64,000 nucleotides of DNA from Saposhnikovia divaricata (GCA_036435485.1 CM071598.1:123072148-123136147), one strand, 5' to 3'; shown: positions 11,734 to 24,515, numbered from the stretch's first letter. Notes: generated by a model not told the origin, from the sequence alone. A program made the numbers and translations.

Positions 11734-12131
11734 TAGGGATGGGCATCGGAGCACTTCGGGGCCGGGGAGTGCTATCCCCGCCCCCATCCCCGAATTCAAA
11801 CCCGATCCCCGTCCCCGGCCCGATCCCCGTCGGGGATTATTTTTATTCCCCGTCCCCGGCCCAAACGGGTAACGGGGATCCCTGCGGGGAATCGAGAATT
11901 TCATTTTAAATAAAAAATAACATTTTATACAATTTTAAACAATAACTAGTGAGTTTGAAACAATTTTTTAAGCACTAAATTAAGATAAAAAAAAATATTA
12001 CTTACATAAACAATTATAAATAACATGGAAATGAAGTTATTTAACTACTAGAAAGACAAAAATATAAGATTAAAATATCATTTTGTTTCTAATATAAAGT
12101 ATTGGAAATTCGTATATATATTAATATATGA

Positions 12132-12174
<43 letters not shown>

Positions 12175-12389
12175 TAATGTGGTGGAATCAAGTCGGGGAT
12201 TGAGAATCGGGGCGGGGGTCGGGGATCGGGCCGGGGAGATATAAAATCCCGGCCCCGGCCCGCTCCCCGTTTTTTTTGAAAATTGTCCCCGCTCCCCGTC
12301 CCGTACCCGAAAAAATCCCCGATTCCCCGCCCCGTTCGATGCGGGGATCGGATCGGGATCGGGCGGACCGGGGTGAATGCCCATCCCTA
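11734..12389. mobile_element. Non-autonomous hAT transposon with GC-rich inverted ends
   Basis: Terminal inverted repeats TAGGGATGGGCAT (start) and ATGCCCATCCCTA (end) are flanked by a perfect 8 bp target duplication TCCGTAGC (11726-11733 and 12390-12397), the hAT signature. The outer ~150-200 bp on each side are CCCCG/CGGGG-rich and complementary to each other. The core is AT-rich and includes a (TA)n run near 12136-12167. No transposase frame exists, and reading frames in the GC-rich ends are by-products of composition. Confidence 0.9.
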
Positions 12390-12397
12390 TCCGTAGC

Positions 12398-13700
12398 CAC
12401 CCCTCTCTCTCCTCCTTTCTTAAAAAATAATTAACCAAAATTTAGGAGCTCACAGTAGCCTTTTGTTTGATAATAAGCCTCCTCTTTAATTGTTTTTCCT
12501 TGATTTTTCAGTAAATATCTCTCTTTACTGGTAGTCTAGTAAACCATTTGTGGGTTTTATCAACAATATATTGGATTTTGTACTATTACCTTGTGAATGA
12601 TAAACTCCCTTATCTTATCCTTGATTTTAACTTTATTTTTCAATAAATTTCTCTTTTATTGAGAGTCAAGTACCCCGTTGGTTGGATTTTGTTATATTGG
12701 TTCATTGATTTGGATAGTATAGAATCGCAGTTATGATCGGTTGTTCGAATACGTTTGGACAAATCAGATATACATATTTCTCACGACTACACCAAAGTGT
12801 TATCTCGTCAAAATGACTTTATATTTCAGTGATATAAGTGAAAGATGTACCACGATTGAAGATATGCTCGAACGATTGGATGAATGAAACCTTGATTTAA
12901 TCTTTTTTACGATGTGTTTGTTCAGTTTTAATTATTTTTGTAAATGTTGAATGTCCTTTTATTGATAAATTAATTACCTATAGAAAATAGTAATTTATAA
13001 GAAAATCTGCAATTTTGATTATTTTCGTAGATGTCGTATGCCCTTTAGTTGATGAATTATTAATATCTATAAAACAATAGTGATTTATAAGAAAATGTGC
13101 ACTGAATTGATCAATTTATTATAAAATATTTACTAACAATATTTTCATTGACTGTAATGATTATAATTTTTTGATTGACAATTTATAGACTAAATAATGT
13201 TTACTACTATCTAAGAGTATATTTAATATTTTGGATAATTCAAATATACTGTTAGGTACGCATACTCATAAGTAAAATGTAAGAAAATAATTGGTTTAAA
13301 ATTCATTATAACATTTTAATTGGTTGAATTTAATGTTTTTTATAATTGTTTAATTGAAAAGTTTGTATCACTTAAATTTTGAACGTGTATTTAGAATAGT
13401 GTGGTAAAAAATTTTTAACTTATCCAAATTTTCAATCTAATACTAATAGATTTATTAAAATTTCATTGTACCTTATGATTTAGATTGACAATTTGAAATA
13501 TTAAATTATGATATAGTATAGATAAATTTATTCATGTATTAGTACATATTTTTGTAATAAAATAATCATAATATTTAAAATAAAATTGTTAAGTAACCAA
13601 GATAAGTAAATTAGGATGAAAATGATTTGAATAATATAATTTTAGAGGTAATTTAGGAGTGTCTCTAATATATATTTATGAAAATTAATCCGTTACATAA
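12398..13700. other. AT-rich region with tandem and dispersed diverged repeats
   Basis: Two consecutive copies of an ~88 bp unit lie at about 12925-13011 and 13012-13100; both end in ATTTATAAGAAAATSTGCA. Another pair with TCCTTGATTTT and GGATTTTGT sits at about 12495-12580 and 12620-12700. No protein frame is supported. The class of element is unknown. Confidence 0.5.
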
Positions 13701-14258
13701 TGATAGGTCCCGAATGTGGGTAAGATAAGTTAGAAGGGGGGGTTGAATAGCTTATCACCTTTTTAAAATTTGAGCTTGGCGTTTTTAAATTTTCTTTCTC
13801 TTTTAAAATTAATTACTTATAAATAAGTAATGTAAAGTGCGGAAAATAAAATAGAGAAAGATGACACGATCGATTTATCCTGGTTCGCGATGCCGCAATC
13901 CCCTAATGGATTCGAACACCCCTACTCCAGTCCCCGAGCTCCTCCCCGGACTCGAGATTTCGTCCACTATAAGTAAACTCTTTATAGTAGGTGGAGAAAC
14001 CTTTACAAAATACAACTATATATTTATTTTGAAGTGTAACTCCTTGTTACCTTGTCAAAATATAAGCTAAACCCGCTATATATTTATCTTGGAGCGTAAC
14101 TCCCCGCTACCTCCTCAAAATATAGAGCAAACCACTAATTAATTATCTTGGAGCGTAACTTCCCGTTACCTCAAAATAATTAGTAAACCACTAAAATATT
14201 TATCTTAAAGCGTATCTCCAAGTTACCTCTTCAAAATATTTTAGCAAACCTAAGTAGC
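13701..14258 (-). repeat. SIRE-like copia LTR fragment, truncated by LTR X
   Basis: It starts TGATAGGTCCCGAATGTGGG and continues with AGAAGGGGGGGTTGAATA. The copia LTRs at 37727 and 48156 begin TGTTAGGTCCGATGAG...AGAAGGGGGGTTGAATA, so this is the same LTR type in the same orientation but a different subfamily. It is cut at 14258 by the Tekay-like LTR that starts at 14259. Confidence 0.65.
14017..14256. repeat. Minisatellite, ~61 bp unit, four copies
   Basis: Each unit has the form TATTTATCTTGGAGCGTAAC, then TCCCCGYTACCTC, then CAAAATAT and AGCAAACC. Copies begin near 14018, 14078, 14140 and 14199. The array lies inside the truncated SIRE-like LTR. Confidence 0.8.
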
Positions 14259-14736
14259 TGTAATAACCCCAGATCCGGGGTCAGGGATCTGGTCGTTACG
14301 GTCTCAATTTCCATCCACAATACTTGAACTTGAACCAACATAAATTAACTTACAACCTTGAGACCCAAAACAACAACATAAAACACTCCCGTTATATTCC
14401 CAGAGATGGACTCAGAGTAACTATCAAATATTATTACAAAAATTTGAGTTCTTACAACCCAGAAGAATTACAATTTAACTTTACATACTCTATGCCATCC
14501 ATTAACATAAGTCATACTAGTAATTACATCGGATACTTAAAAGCTAACAACTAACCTACCAATAGCTTCCTCCTCAGCAATGGTAGCTACATCCTCCTCA
14601 TCAAGTTGCAAAACATTTCTCATCCATTCACGAACTAATCGCTTAGTCTGGTTCAGCTCGCCTATCTGTTGTTGTGATATATTTAAAACAAAACAAGGGT
14701 GAGCAAAACAGCTCACCAAAATAGTTTATAACTATT

Positions 14737-14777
<41 letters not shown>

Positions 14778-16555
14778 ACATGTTTCTTAACATTTCTGAA
14801 AATCTTTTTCATGCATACTATGAGCAAAATCTCATCATAATATATAACGAAGTTCCATAGACTTCAATATAGTATTTTCATACTCTAGAAACCTTTGTTA
14901 AATAAAATATAAACAAAGTTTCCAATATCGTCTAAAAGAAGATGTTGCAAGGAACATCAATATAATATTTCCACAAAATCTCTGAAAACCTTTGTTATAT
15001 ATATAACGTATAAACAAAGTTTCTAATATGATGTAAAAGATGAAGTTACAAGGTGATTCAATATATAACTTCCGTAAGAATATCTGCTATGCAAAAGTAT
15101 AAGCCAGATATCAACATATAATAAAAGGAGAAATCGCAAAGTAGATATTGCAATGTCAGTTTGAACCCTTTTCGAACCCTGCCAATACTTATCGGTCACC
15201 CATCCATAGCTTTCCGATCGGGGTGCTCTCGATAATGTTGCAGAAAATATTTAAATTTGGATGATGAACTCATACTGGAGTATTCACCGCGCCAGCTGCC
15301 CCAACCTTCGATGATCAATCGCAGATTGTACAGCACATATATGGTTTTACTACCGGTAGAAGGAAGAACTGACGGATTTACTTGTCTACCGCCCTCTAGT
15401 AACTCCCTGGCCAACGGTTGGGCTTTGGACCGGTGCTACTCGGCCTCTTATACGACTCCTAGTTCGAATAAAATCCATGACTCTAAAACGTAAAGTTCGT
15501 CCTCCTTTCCCCAAGTATAATACCTGTTGATAGGACTCCACAAAGTAGTCGTATCTAATTTGAAAGGAAAATTCACCAATATTTCCCAAGCTGTTGCTTG
15601 TTAATGGATATCAACTTGTTCCATCAATCTTACTCCTCGAGTGTTGAGGAAGTAACAAGACTCATTTTGATTTGTAGCAACTAAAGTTGCTAATGAAAAT
15701 AGTACTTTCAAAAGTTTATGACCGGGCAGTCCCTCAAGTAAGGTTCCCTATATTTTTGGAAGTTTGAGCGAGCATTTAAATCTTCTTAAAAGATAGATTT
15801 AAATGGAAAACACAGTTTTGGAACCTCCCCTTGATAAAATAATCTTAATGAATCTCAGAAATATTCTTCATAATTATTGAAGATCAAAGATAGATTTTAA
15901 ATAATATAAACCATTTTAAAAACCAATTTAAATGTATTTAATAAATATCCAAATGATATTTATTGAATCACAAATATTCAAATATTATTTTTAGTCAAAA
16001 TGATTGCTCATAATTAACCCTCGAGAGAATATATAAAATAATAGTCACTAAATAAGCCCTTAAATGAATATTCCAAAATAATATTCATTAAATAAATAAA
16101 CCTTTAAATGAATATTCAAAATGATATTCATGAAATAAATAATTCTTAAATGAATATTCAAAACTAATATTCATTAAATAAATAATAACTGAATAATATT
16201 TATTCAATGTTTTATCAGAAAATAATTCTCAAGAAATATGGAAATATCGACTCCCGGTCTATATTAGAGAATGCGAATCATACGCCCTACACTAAGGGCC
16301 TTTGCAAAACTCGATTTATAACTAATACCTCGCATCTAGCTTATAAGCCAATAATCAAATCATTGTTCAAGTATCACAATATATATTCTCGAAATCAGTT
16401 ATGCATGCTATGCATATACTTATCAAAACAGTTCGAAAACATATATGTATATATTGCGAGTATGTAATTCACATGCATCATATAACCATTTGAAAACATT
16501 TATACATGTATATCATCAGTGTATCGAGTCAAACATACATGTATTTCACTATGCA

Positions 16556-16602
<47 letters not shown>

Positions 16603-16684
16603 TATATAACAAAACATTTGATCACAACAACAGTAGTTTAGGGTTCGAAAGCTTGCCTGGTACTGCTGCTATGCTAGTGGTATG
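14259..16684 (-). repeat. LTR X (3' LTR of a minus-strand Tekay-like element), incomplete
   Basis: It begins TGTAATAACCCCAGATCCGG. The first ~500 bp closely match the LTR starting at 50197, making the two a likely 3'/5' LTR pair of one old insertion. It also resembles, in reverse, the 5' LTR at 53708-58244. The preceding bases GTAGC (14254-14258) are the left target-duplication candidate; its partner is not visible. It contains a (TA)n run (about 14743-14775), a second one (about 16557-16598) and AATATT-centred dyads (15940-16210). At 16685 a new LTR start interrupts it, before the part that should follow in this family. Confidence 0.75.
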
Positions 16685-19600
16685 TGTAACGCCCCCTAAT
16701 CCCTTGCCAGGAATCCGGGTCGTCACAACCTTAACCATACCCTTGCAAAATATTCAATCACCTGCTCAAAATATAATCTACATCAATAATCATAATAAAC
16801 TCCATAATCTACTCCACAGGTTATAGTCTTAGAACAAGTACTTACTAATACCAAAAGTATTTACACATCAGAGTATCCTCCAGAATCTTATTACAACTTC
16901 AAAGTACTAGATAATAAAGCATTAAACAACTTCTTCCCAGCTTGCACCCTCCTCAGGTACTATAAGACTAACATACTAAGTCAGTTACCGTTCCTCTTCC
17001 ATTTATCACGGTTCATCGTACTAGTGCCAGCTCTGATCACCGCTGTTTGATAATATTTAAAATAGCAAGAATGAGCCAAAAATTGCCCAGCAAGTTTTAT
17101 ACAGAATCATATATATTTATACTCAAAGATATAATTTGGACTTCATCAATGTACTATTCAAAATCATTTCAAAAATATTTCCTCTTTTGATACTTCAATA
17201 AACATTTGAAACCTTAAATTATCCTACCTTGGACAATACTCATATATATCAACAAAACTTCTTCAAGAAATGAAATCCCATATTTTCTTTAACATACTGA
17301 AATTTACTCACAAGAACTGAGTGATGGCATACCTTCCATACTGCAATTAATACCCACCTTTAGTATTAATTACACTTATCAAATACTGCTGATGGACTAT
17401 ATTCAGGAGATTCTTATCCACTTGGTTGTAATGGATGATCAGTCCATACATCTATCAATTTACTACCGGTAGAAGGATGAGCCGAATGGCTCGAACCTCA
17501 CCCTAGGATGAGCCGACTAGCTTGGACCTCACCCTAAGCCGTATCCGGGCTTTCATACATATTTGGAGGGCTGGCCACCGTACCAGTCTCTTACATTAAC
17601 CCCAATCCAGAACCTGGGGTACCAGAGTACCCCTGGCCACCTTTTATACTTATCATCTTAAATGTCAAGTATAATTCCACGTGCACCTCAATTCATAATA
17701 ACTATTATCGCTCGGAAACAACGAACGATTTTTACTTCCAATAAATCACTTTCCTCTCGAAATATAAGAGGAAAAATATGAACGAATGTTTTGATCATGG
17801 ATTCGGATAAAATGATCCAGATCAAATCTCTCACCTCCTCCCATAATTAACATTACTCCCCTTAATAATAAGATAGTTTTCCAAAACATTTTATCTCCCT
17901 TCGAGTATGAACAATGTACCTCGATACTTGTCCCAATAATTTGGACCAATAACTCTTATACATACTACTATACTTATATACTATCCGAATAACATTCGCA
18001 ACAATTATATACTATACTTCAAAGGGGTTCCTTCACACTTAACCTCGATTTGAACATTTTTATAAAATCGAAAATGATCCTTTTGACATGAGGTCTTCTC
18101 TCACGCCTTTCTTATGATCTCTAATATTTAATTATTAAGATTCACAAATGAATTACTCATGTTAAGGGGGTTCAATTGAAGTTACGAACTCGCACTTACG
18201 TTTTCGAACAACTTTTACTAAATCGACCATATCTCCTAAACCGTAATTCCAATTGTTTCGATTCTCATGCTAAAACGATCTATGACTCGAGATCTATAAG
18301 GACAAGTCATATACTCATCAAGATCAGAGACCTATGGCTACTGTCATGCATGGTTTTTAAGGGTTAAGGAAATTTCGGCATTACGATGCTATAACTCGGA
18401 TATTTCCAAAATTAAAACTTTCCAATAATCATAGTTTCCACTCCAAACCATACATACATGTTATTTAACATTGAACTGAGGCCAAGCACTGCCTTTCCGT
18501 TTATATAATCCATTTTAACATATATCAAAACCCAATCACATCTCAAAGGTCTTATACATGCATATAATCATCAAAACTTCATAAAAACTCAAGATCCATA
18601 AAAGGATTTCCAGTGTCATACCTTCCTTGGAGTGCCTAAGAACTTACTAAGCCTTGTATAGTCCTTATATAACCTTAGTATAGCTTGGATCATCCAAAGA
18701 AATCAAGAAACAAAAGTTAGTTCTTGGAAATCACTATTCACCCTCAACTTTGATGATTTTATTACCTAGGAAAGAAATGGATTTAGAGGCTAAGATTCAT
18801 AGGAGATCTTATTTATGAATTATAGGACTCACCTAAATAATCTTGGAATTCTTGAGTGGTAGGAAGTGAGGTTTCACCCTTTGAAAAAGATCAAGGTCGA
18901 GAGCTCCTTGAATGGTGTTCTTGGTGTTGTTTTCTTTTGTTTTGCTTTGTTACATGTAATGTATGTAATATCTTGGATGCATCCTTTTGTGTTGTTTTCT
19001 TCTTATTGGTCCATGTGTTGCCCATCCATTAGTAGACTTGTTGGCACCACATTATGCATACCCCTTTTTGTTAAAGTGCAACTACACCATTAAGCTTATA
19101 GTTGACTTTCATGCATGCTACTTTGGTTTCTCCTTCTTCCACCAATTAGATTCCCTTTTGTCTCATTAATAAAATCAATACGTTACGACCTATATGTTGC
19201 ATTCTACTGCTTCACTGTGGCACAATTCCATAAATCAATATTATATCCAACATTCCTTATTTATCCTCTCTTTAATTCTTGTACTTAAAATGTTCTCGCG
19301 CTTTCTCGAGCATTCCCAATCTCTTTTGCGGAGTTACTTGACTTATACCCGATATCGATTTGGATGACATGAGAATAACTTTCTTCCTTGGAATACCATA
19401 TCTTACTTTCTAGGCGATAGATTATTCTTATATAAGTTGTCAATCCATTACACCATTCATAGCATATAAACACTAGAATCCATATCCATTAAATATTCAT
19501 TCATTAAAACCACCGATACATTGTAGTCGTAACCACCATTCATTCATACACCAATATATAATAAAAGTTTTAATTCCTCCAAAAACCTGCGTTTCTTACA
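16685..19600 (-). repeat. LTR Y (3' LTR of a second minus-strand Tekay-like element)
   Basis: It starts TGTAACGCCCCCTAATCC and ends CCTGCGTTTCTTACA at 19600. A minus-strand polypurine tract immediately follows, so 19600 is the LTR/internal boundary of a minus-strand element. At 2916 bp it is shorter than X. Its right third still aligns by eye with the reversed LTR at 53708 (GATTTGGATGACATRAGAAT near 19350). The bases GTATG (16680-16684) may be its left target duplication, but no right copy was found. An alternative is that 14259-19600 is one LTR with an insertion from 16685 to about 17900. Confidence 0.65.
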
Positions 19601-19620
19601 GTCTCCCCTCCTTAAAAGGA
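19601..19620 (-). other. Polypurine tract of element Y
   Basis: On the minus strand it reads TCCTTTTAAGGAGGGGAGAC, immediately before the LTR. It matches the TCCTTTTAAGGGGGGAAGG tract of the young element at 30356-30374. It primes plus-strand cDNA synthesis. Confidence 0.8.
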
Positions 19621-21101
19621 TTCCATCCTGGAATCAGGTAGAAAACAATTGGGTACTTGTTTGTCATTTCGCTTTCCAGTTCCCCGGTTGATCCTTAAAC
19701 ATTCCAATCCTTTTACAGCATGCCTCACTAGTGCTACAATACACCCTTTATCCTTTTTCATCAACTTTGCTACTTTTCGTACAACACACTATCCGGGTTA
19801 TGCCCTTACTCAGTCATATACTATTACCCTTATTGGTATCTGCAGAGACTTTGGTATCACTATCGTGCTGTGAATTCGGAGATAACCTCACTCGTACTAT
19901 GTTCCTGATCGCTTTTATCTTCGCAATCTCGATCAATATATAGAAGTGGGAAAAATTTATTGAGAGATCACTATGATCAATGAACATTTGTTATATTGCA
20001 TAGTTAGTACAGAAGGGGGCCAGCCTTTAGTAATTGACAAGTAATTAAACAAGTTATGGTATTCCACTTAGACTTCTATCACACAGACAGATAGTCACGT
20101 AGCAGTACCTTCCCTCCTTAAGGGGTCCTTCTCAATTCAAAAAGAAGATGAATAAGAGAGAAGAAAAGAAAAGAATTTCAAAGAATTATAGAAAGTTTTC
20201 ATGATTGCAAAATATCATACTTAGAATTTACCTCTGAACTATAGAGGTTTATCGAGGAAGAAAGAAAATAATCGTATCCATATCAAGTACTATTTTGTCG
20301 TAATTTCACGTGTCGACATATCCTTGCTGCTCTGTTCATCATTCTATGGACCTACGTTCTTGTTCAATCTCAGCAACACTCACTCTTGGGACATCCCTCA
20401 ACCTCTCAGGTTAAATCTTAGATTTCTCACTTGACATTGTTATTACTGACATTCCACGCCACGTTTCTAGCTCTTTCATATTCATAATAATAACACTATC
20501 AGGTTGTCATCCTAAGAGTTCATTGGAAAACCCATCCATCAATCCATTCATAACTTTCTTTGCTTCATGTTTTCACAATTTCTTTCCCAATTTTTTTATA
20601 TATCAATCACATCCTTTTTATTATCTGATTCTTATTCACTTTTGTTATTTATCTCCACCGTCATCTCATTATTGGGACACCCTTTTTACACTTGGTACCT
20701 TCCTATTGGTATCCCGTTACGTGCACTTATTAAGCATCACATTTTGGGGTCAAACTTTCCTTTGTTCAACCGTCTAAATTTCACTTTCTCGATCCATGTG
20801 TCTCCTTATTAATCAATCGGTCTATTCCAAAATTCTTCGAGTTTTCCCTACTTAAAGGGAGTTAATTTGTATGTTCTTTATGCTTTCAATTTCAACTTTC
20901 CGTTGTGACCGACAACCCTTGCAATGTCAGTTTCATACTTTTCTAGCTTCATTGCTGGGGTTTCTCAGGAGTCCGCATATCTAACTCCCTTATTGATCCT
21001 CAACTCTATATTTATTTCTATCAGTCACCTGGTTTCCATTTCTACAATAATCACTTTATGACCCATCATAGCCATTTATTTCAATATTTTGTCAACTCCG
21101 A
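19621..21101 (-). pseudogene. Decayed 3' end of element Y pol (chromodomain tail) and unrecognised remainder
   Basis: Near 19640-19690 the minus strand still spells ELESEMTNKYP. This matches the last residues of the chromodomain tail in the young element (ELESDMLEKYP), so this is the C-terminal end of a Tekay-type polyprotein. The rest up to 21101 should hold the integrase C-terminus, but stops and shifts are too dense for me to follow it. The sequence is interrupted at 21102-21106, the target site of the young element, and continues at 33786. Confidence 0.6.
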
Positions 21102-21106
21102 ATTTG

Positions 21107-24100
21107 TATAACGCCTTAGAAATTTCAGATTATTTAATCACTAAAAGTATTTATTTTATTATTAAATATGAATTATGTGGTGTGTGAATTGGTTGGGGAA
21201 GTATTATAATTGTGGAATAATATTTGGAGATCAGATTGATATTTTATATGTGTTATGTAAGCCCGACTATTTTAATTATATTTTTGGGATTTATTTCCTA
21301 TTTATTTGTGTTATATTTACCTTCGGTGAATTTTATAAAATTCTCGGGATTAGCAGAAATCCTGAAATCTTTTTCATTATTGATTTTATTAGTTTATAGG
21401 ACTTTTAAAAATATTGGGTGAATTCTTTTTGGGTTCAAGGATTTTAAATTGATTTTACGAATTATTTTCCGATTTAATGGTTTAATCTTGTAAAATCCGT
21501 ATTTAATTCGTTTTTGATCCTAAAAATATTTCAAAAATATGTGGGCAATCGTAATTCTTGTGTCTTCATTTTAGAATTTTAAATTTTAAAATTTCAATCA
21601 TTTTCTTATTAATGTAAATTTCAGGAATTTAATTAGTGTGTAATTCAAATTGTAAAAATCATTTTCTTGTTTTGTTTTAAGAGAGCCTTTCCCCTTTTTA
21701 GAACCCAAAAATCCCTAATTCTAGTTTCATTGTTACACAAGCTCGGTTCCAGTCGATTCCTCTGGTAATCTCTCTACCTCTCCCGAATGTTCTTCCTCTC
21801 CCATCATTCACTATCATCTCTCTCAATAGTTCTATCAATTAATCTCTCCCCATCTTCCTCGCGTTCATCCATTTACTCCCTTCCCTTCCGGCTGTGTTGC
21901 GTGTAAACAATACACATGTGTGGGTGTGTATCTTTTCGTGTGTGTGTGGATGTTTATGGGTTCGAGAATCGAACCTCTCCATTTCCCCTGTCTTGCCATC
22001 GAGATTGCTTATATATATATATACGAGTGGTTATGGTCGAATTATTGTGTTAATTGAGAGTCTCAACTGTTGAGACATGAGTTAATGTGATGATTTTACT
22101 TGTTTAGTTCCCTGTTCGAAATTCCTCCCTTCATATCTGTGCTCAAAGGCGTGCTCGTGTGTGTGTGTTATGTATGTGTTGTGTGTGCTTACAAGTCTGT
22201 GTGTGTGTGTCAAGAGCAGTATGCGTGTGTGTGTGGTGTTGCCCAGGAGTGTGAGTAATGTGTAATTGTGTTGATAGTGTGGTTCGAAATGTGTTGTCTC
22301 TGCAGAATGGTCCGACTGTTCTAATTAAAAATTGTGATGGCTATTGTTCGATTATTGTGGTTCCAAAATTCTGGAATTCTTGTGAACATTTATTTGATTA
22401 TCTTCGTGAAATTAATTGTTTAATATTCGAATAAATAGTAAGTGTGGAATTCCGAGTTGGAAACCCTAATTTTGGGCACCCTCGGGATTTTGCCCCCTCG
22501 ACGGTGATTTAATTTGAGTCGAGGGTATATCATTGGCGATGATGATTATTTTCTGAGCCGAAAATTTATTTAATATTTAATATTTGTTATTTATCTAATA
22601 AATTGCAATTTATTGTCAAATTGGTATTAATTATCTAATCTATACGAATTGGGATTTCAGTAAATTGGAAATGTGAATTGGGAACGTTATTTGAAGTATG
22701 GATTTAATTGTTAATTGATGGTTATGTTGGTTGTGTCGGCTGTATTCCGACTGGCAGTCCCCCGTATAAAGGGGATGCCGTCAAAATTTTTCTAAAATAT
22801 TAAAATCATTTCTTGATGATGAGTATGTATAATTATTTAACTTATACGAGTTGTGAGTCGGGCTTCATATTTTAAAATCTATATGGTATGTGCTTATGTG
22901 GCTATATGACTAAATACTTTCGTCTGTAGTTTATGTATTGATATTATACGATTAAATAAACATAAATTAGGGAACTATTCGCAGGGGTAGACTAAGTGGA
23001 ATGTTTATATTGATTAGCGAGTATTAAACAGAATTCTGAAATAGTGTTATATTGTGTGTAGATCCCGTGGATAAAGGAAAGGCTAAAGCTGAGGACGTAA
23101 AGACGCTTCGGATTCTGTGATTTTCTATTTAAGGCAAGTAAATTGCTTCAATTACCTTTCAAATGAGTTATGATTATAAAAGTCTGATTCATATGCTTAT
23201 TTAAATTATTCTTGCTATAATTGTTCTGTTAATTTCCCGAAATTGCGAATACTTAATTGTTATGTCCCAAAATTGATTCCACTGAGTTGTTGATGCTATT
23301 AATGAATTGATTTACACCCATATTCCTTGCAAGTGTATTATTCCACTCCTCTTTCAAGTAAACCACTTCACTTATCTTTCAAGTGAATTATGACTATCAT
23401 AACTTGACTTTTATATTCGTTTGATTGATTCTTGATAACTGTTCTGTTAAATTCCAATAATTTTGTTCTGTTAGTTTTCATTAATGTTGAATATTCAATT
23501 GTTATACCCACATTGATCATATTATTTTCGTTGATTCTTTTTATGACTTGACCTAAGTTCATATCCCTTTTTCTATATCGAACTTGTCGATATCTAGGTC
23601 AGAAATTACCCGACCTTGTTTTAATTTATGAGATTTGAGATGTTGACCTGGAACGTGAGCGTCCAGAGTGTTTGGCTGTTTGAGGTGGTCGATTGTTCCG
23701 ACACCTGATGATTAGCTATAGGATTGGACTGTTAGTTTTTTTAAAAATGTGGACCGTAAGGGTCGGACCAGATTCGTGGTCAGAAATTTACTAAGGCCAA
23801 TGTGTGCCGTGGATCCATTAAAGGACATTGCTGTGTGCGTTTGTCCGGGGTTAGTGCGTGACTGATCAGCAGCCTAACCTTATAATTGTTTTTATTTATA
23901 AAATGCATGATAGTCCAATCCGCTTCTATTCTATGATTCAGATAAAAGATGAACCTTTAATTGAGATATATATTGTTGATTGTTAATTCTTGAAAATCTT
24001 GCAGACATATCAGTTGTTGATGTTTTAATTTCATACCTATATACTTGCTGAGCGTTTTGGCTCACTTGCTTGCTAATTCTGTTTCCTCAGCTAAGCCAGG

Positions 24101-24512
24101 AGATGTCTAGAAGAAGTGGCCCGTCGGGTTGGGGTAGTCACCGAGGCAGTCAGAGGGTCGAGGCGGTTGGTTGGGTAGTGACATATATCTTTGTTTATAT
24201 TATGTTGTATTAGTAGGCAGATTTTCTTACTTAATGGGTTGTATATTATTTGATTCAGTTCTGGGTTGTAATAACTATTGATAGTTGTTTCATACAGTGA
24301 CCTGTGTGCGGTCTGGGTTGTTATGGTTTTAATTTCTTATGGTTTAGTTTAACTTGTGCTTGTGGACTGTTTTAGTTGTACTTAGTTGCTTGAGCAGGTG
24401 ATTAGTCCGGTTTATGATTACATCATGCCGAAATTTCTAAAATTCTCCTATATTATTATTTAATTGAGTATAAATGTTTATTTTATTATTGTGGGCATGT
24501 GAGGGTGTTACA
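21107..24512 (+). repeat. 5' LTR of the young Tekay element
   Basis: It starts TATAACGCCTTAG and ends GAGGGTGTTACA, giving TA...CA rather than TG...CA. The same start occurs in the 3' LTR, where it is preceded by the PPT instead of TG, so the TA start is real. It holds TG-rich tracts (about 21900-21960 and 22150-22240), a possible TATA element in the (AT)n at about 22005-22033, and a GGTTCGAgaaTCGAACC dyad near 21960. Confidence 0.95.
22005..22033 (+). promoter_or_regulatory. Possible TATA element in the young 5' LTR
   Basis: TTATATATATATATAC in a non-repetitive context is the best TATA-like run in this LTR. The 3' LTR has the same run with one C-to-T change. Position alone cannot prove promoter use. 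Confidence 0.35.
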
Positions 24513-24515
24513 AGT

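Noticed and set aside
12172..12438. Pro/Gly/Arg-rich minus frames
   Set aside because: They fall in the GC-rich inverted ends of the hAT element; composition keeps them open, and they run past the element border.
14017..14256. CRISPR-like evenly spaced repeats
   Set aside because: Units are contiguous and diverged, with no unique spacers, and this is plant DNA; it is a minisatellite.
14324..14554. 76-codon frame shared by 14324 and 50220 as a conserved gene
   Set aside because: Both lie in paired copies of LTR X, so similarity reflects common insertion, not coding selection.
21175..21421. Two small hydrophobic frames repeated at 30443-30689
   Set aside because: They are identical because the two LTRs of the young element are near-identical; AT-rich sequence yields Phe/Ile-rich frames by chance.
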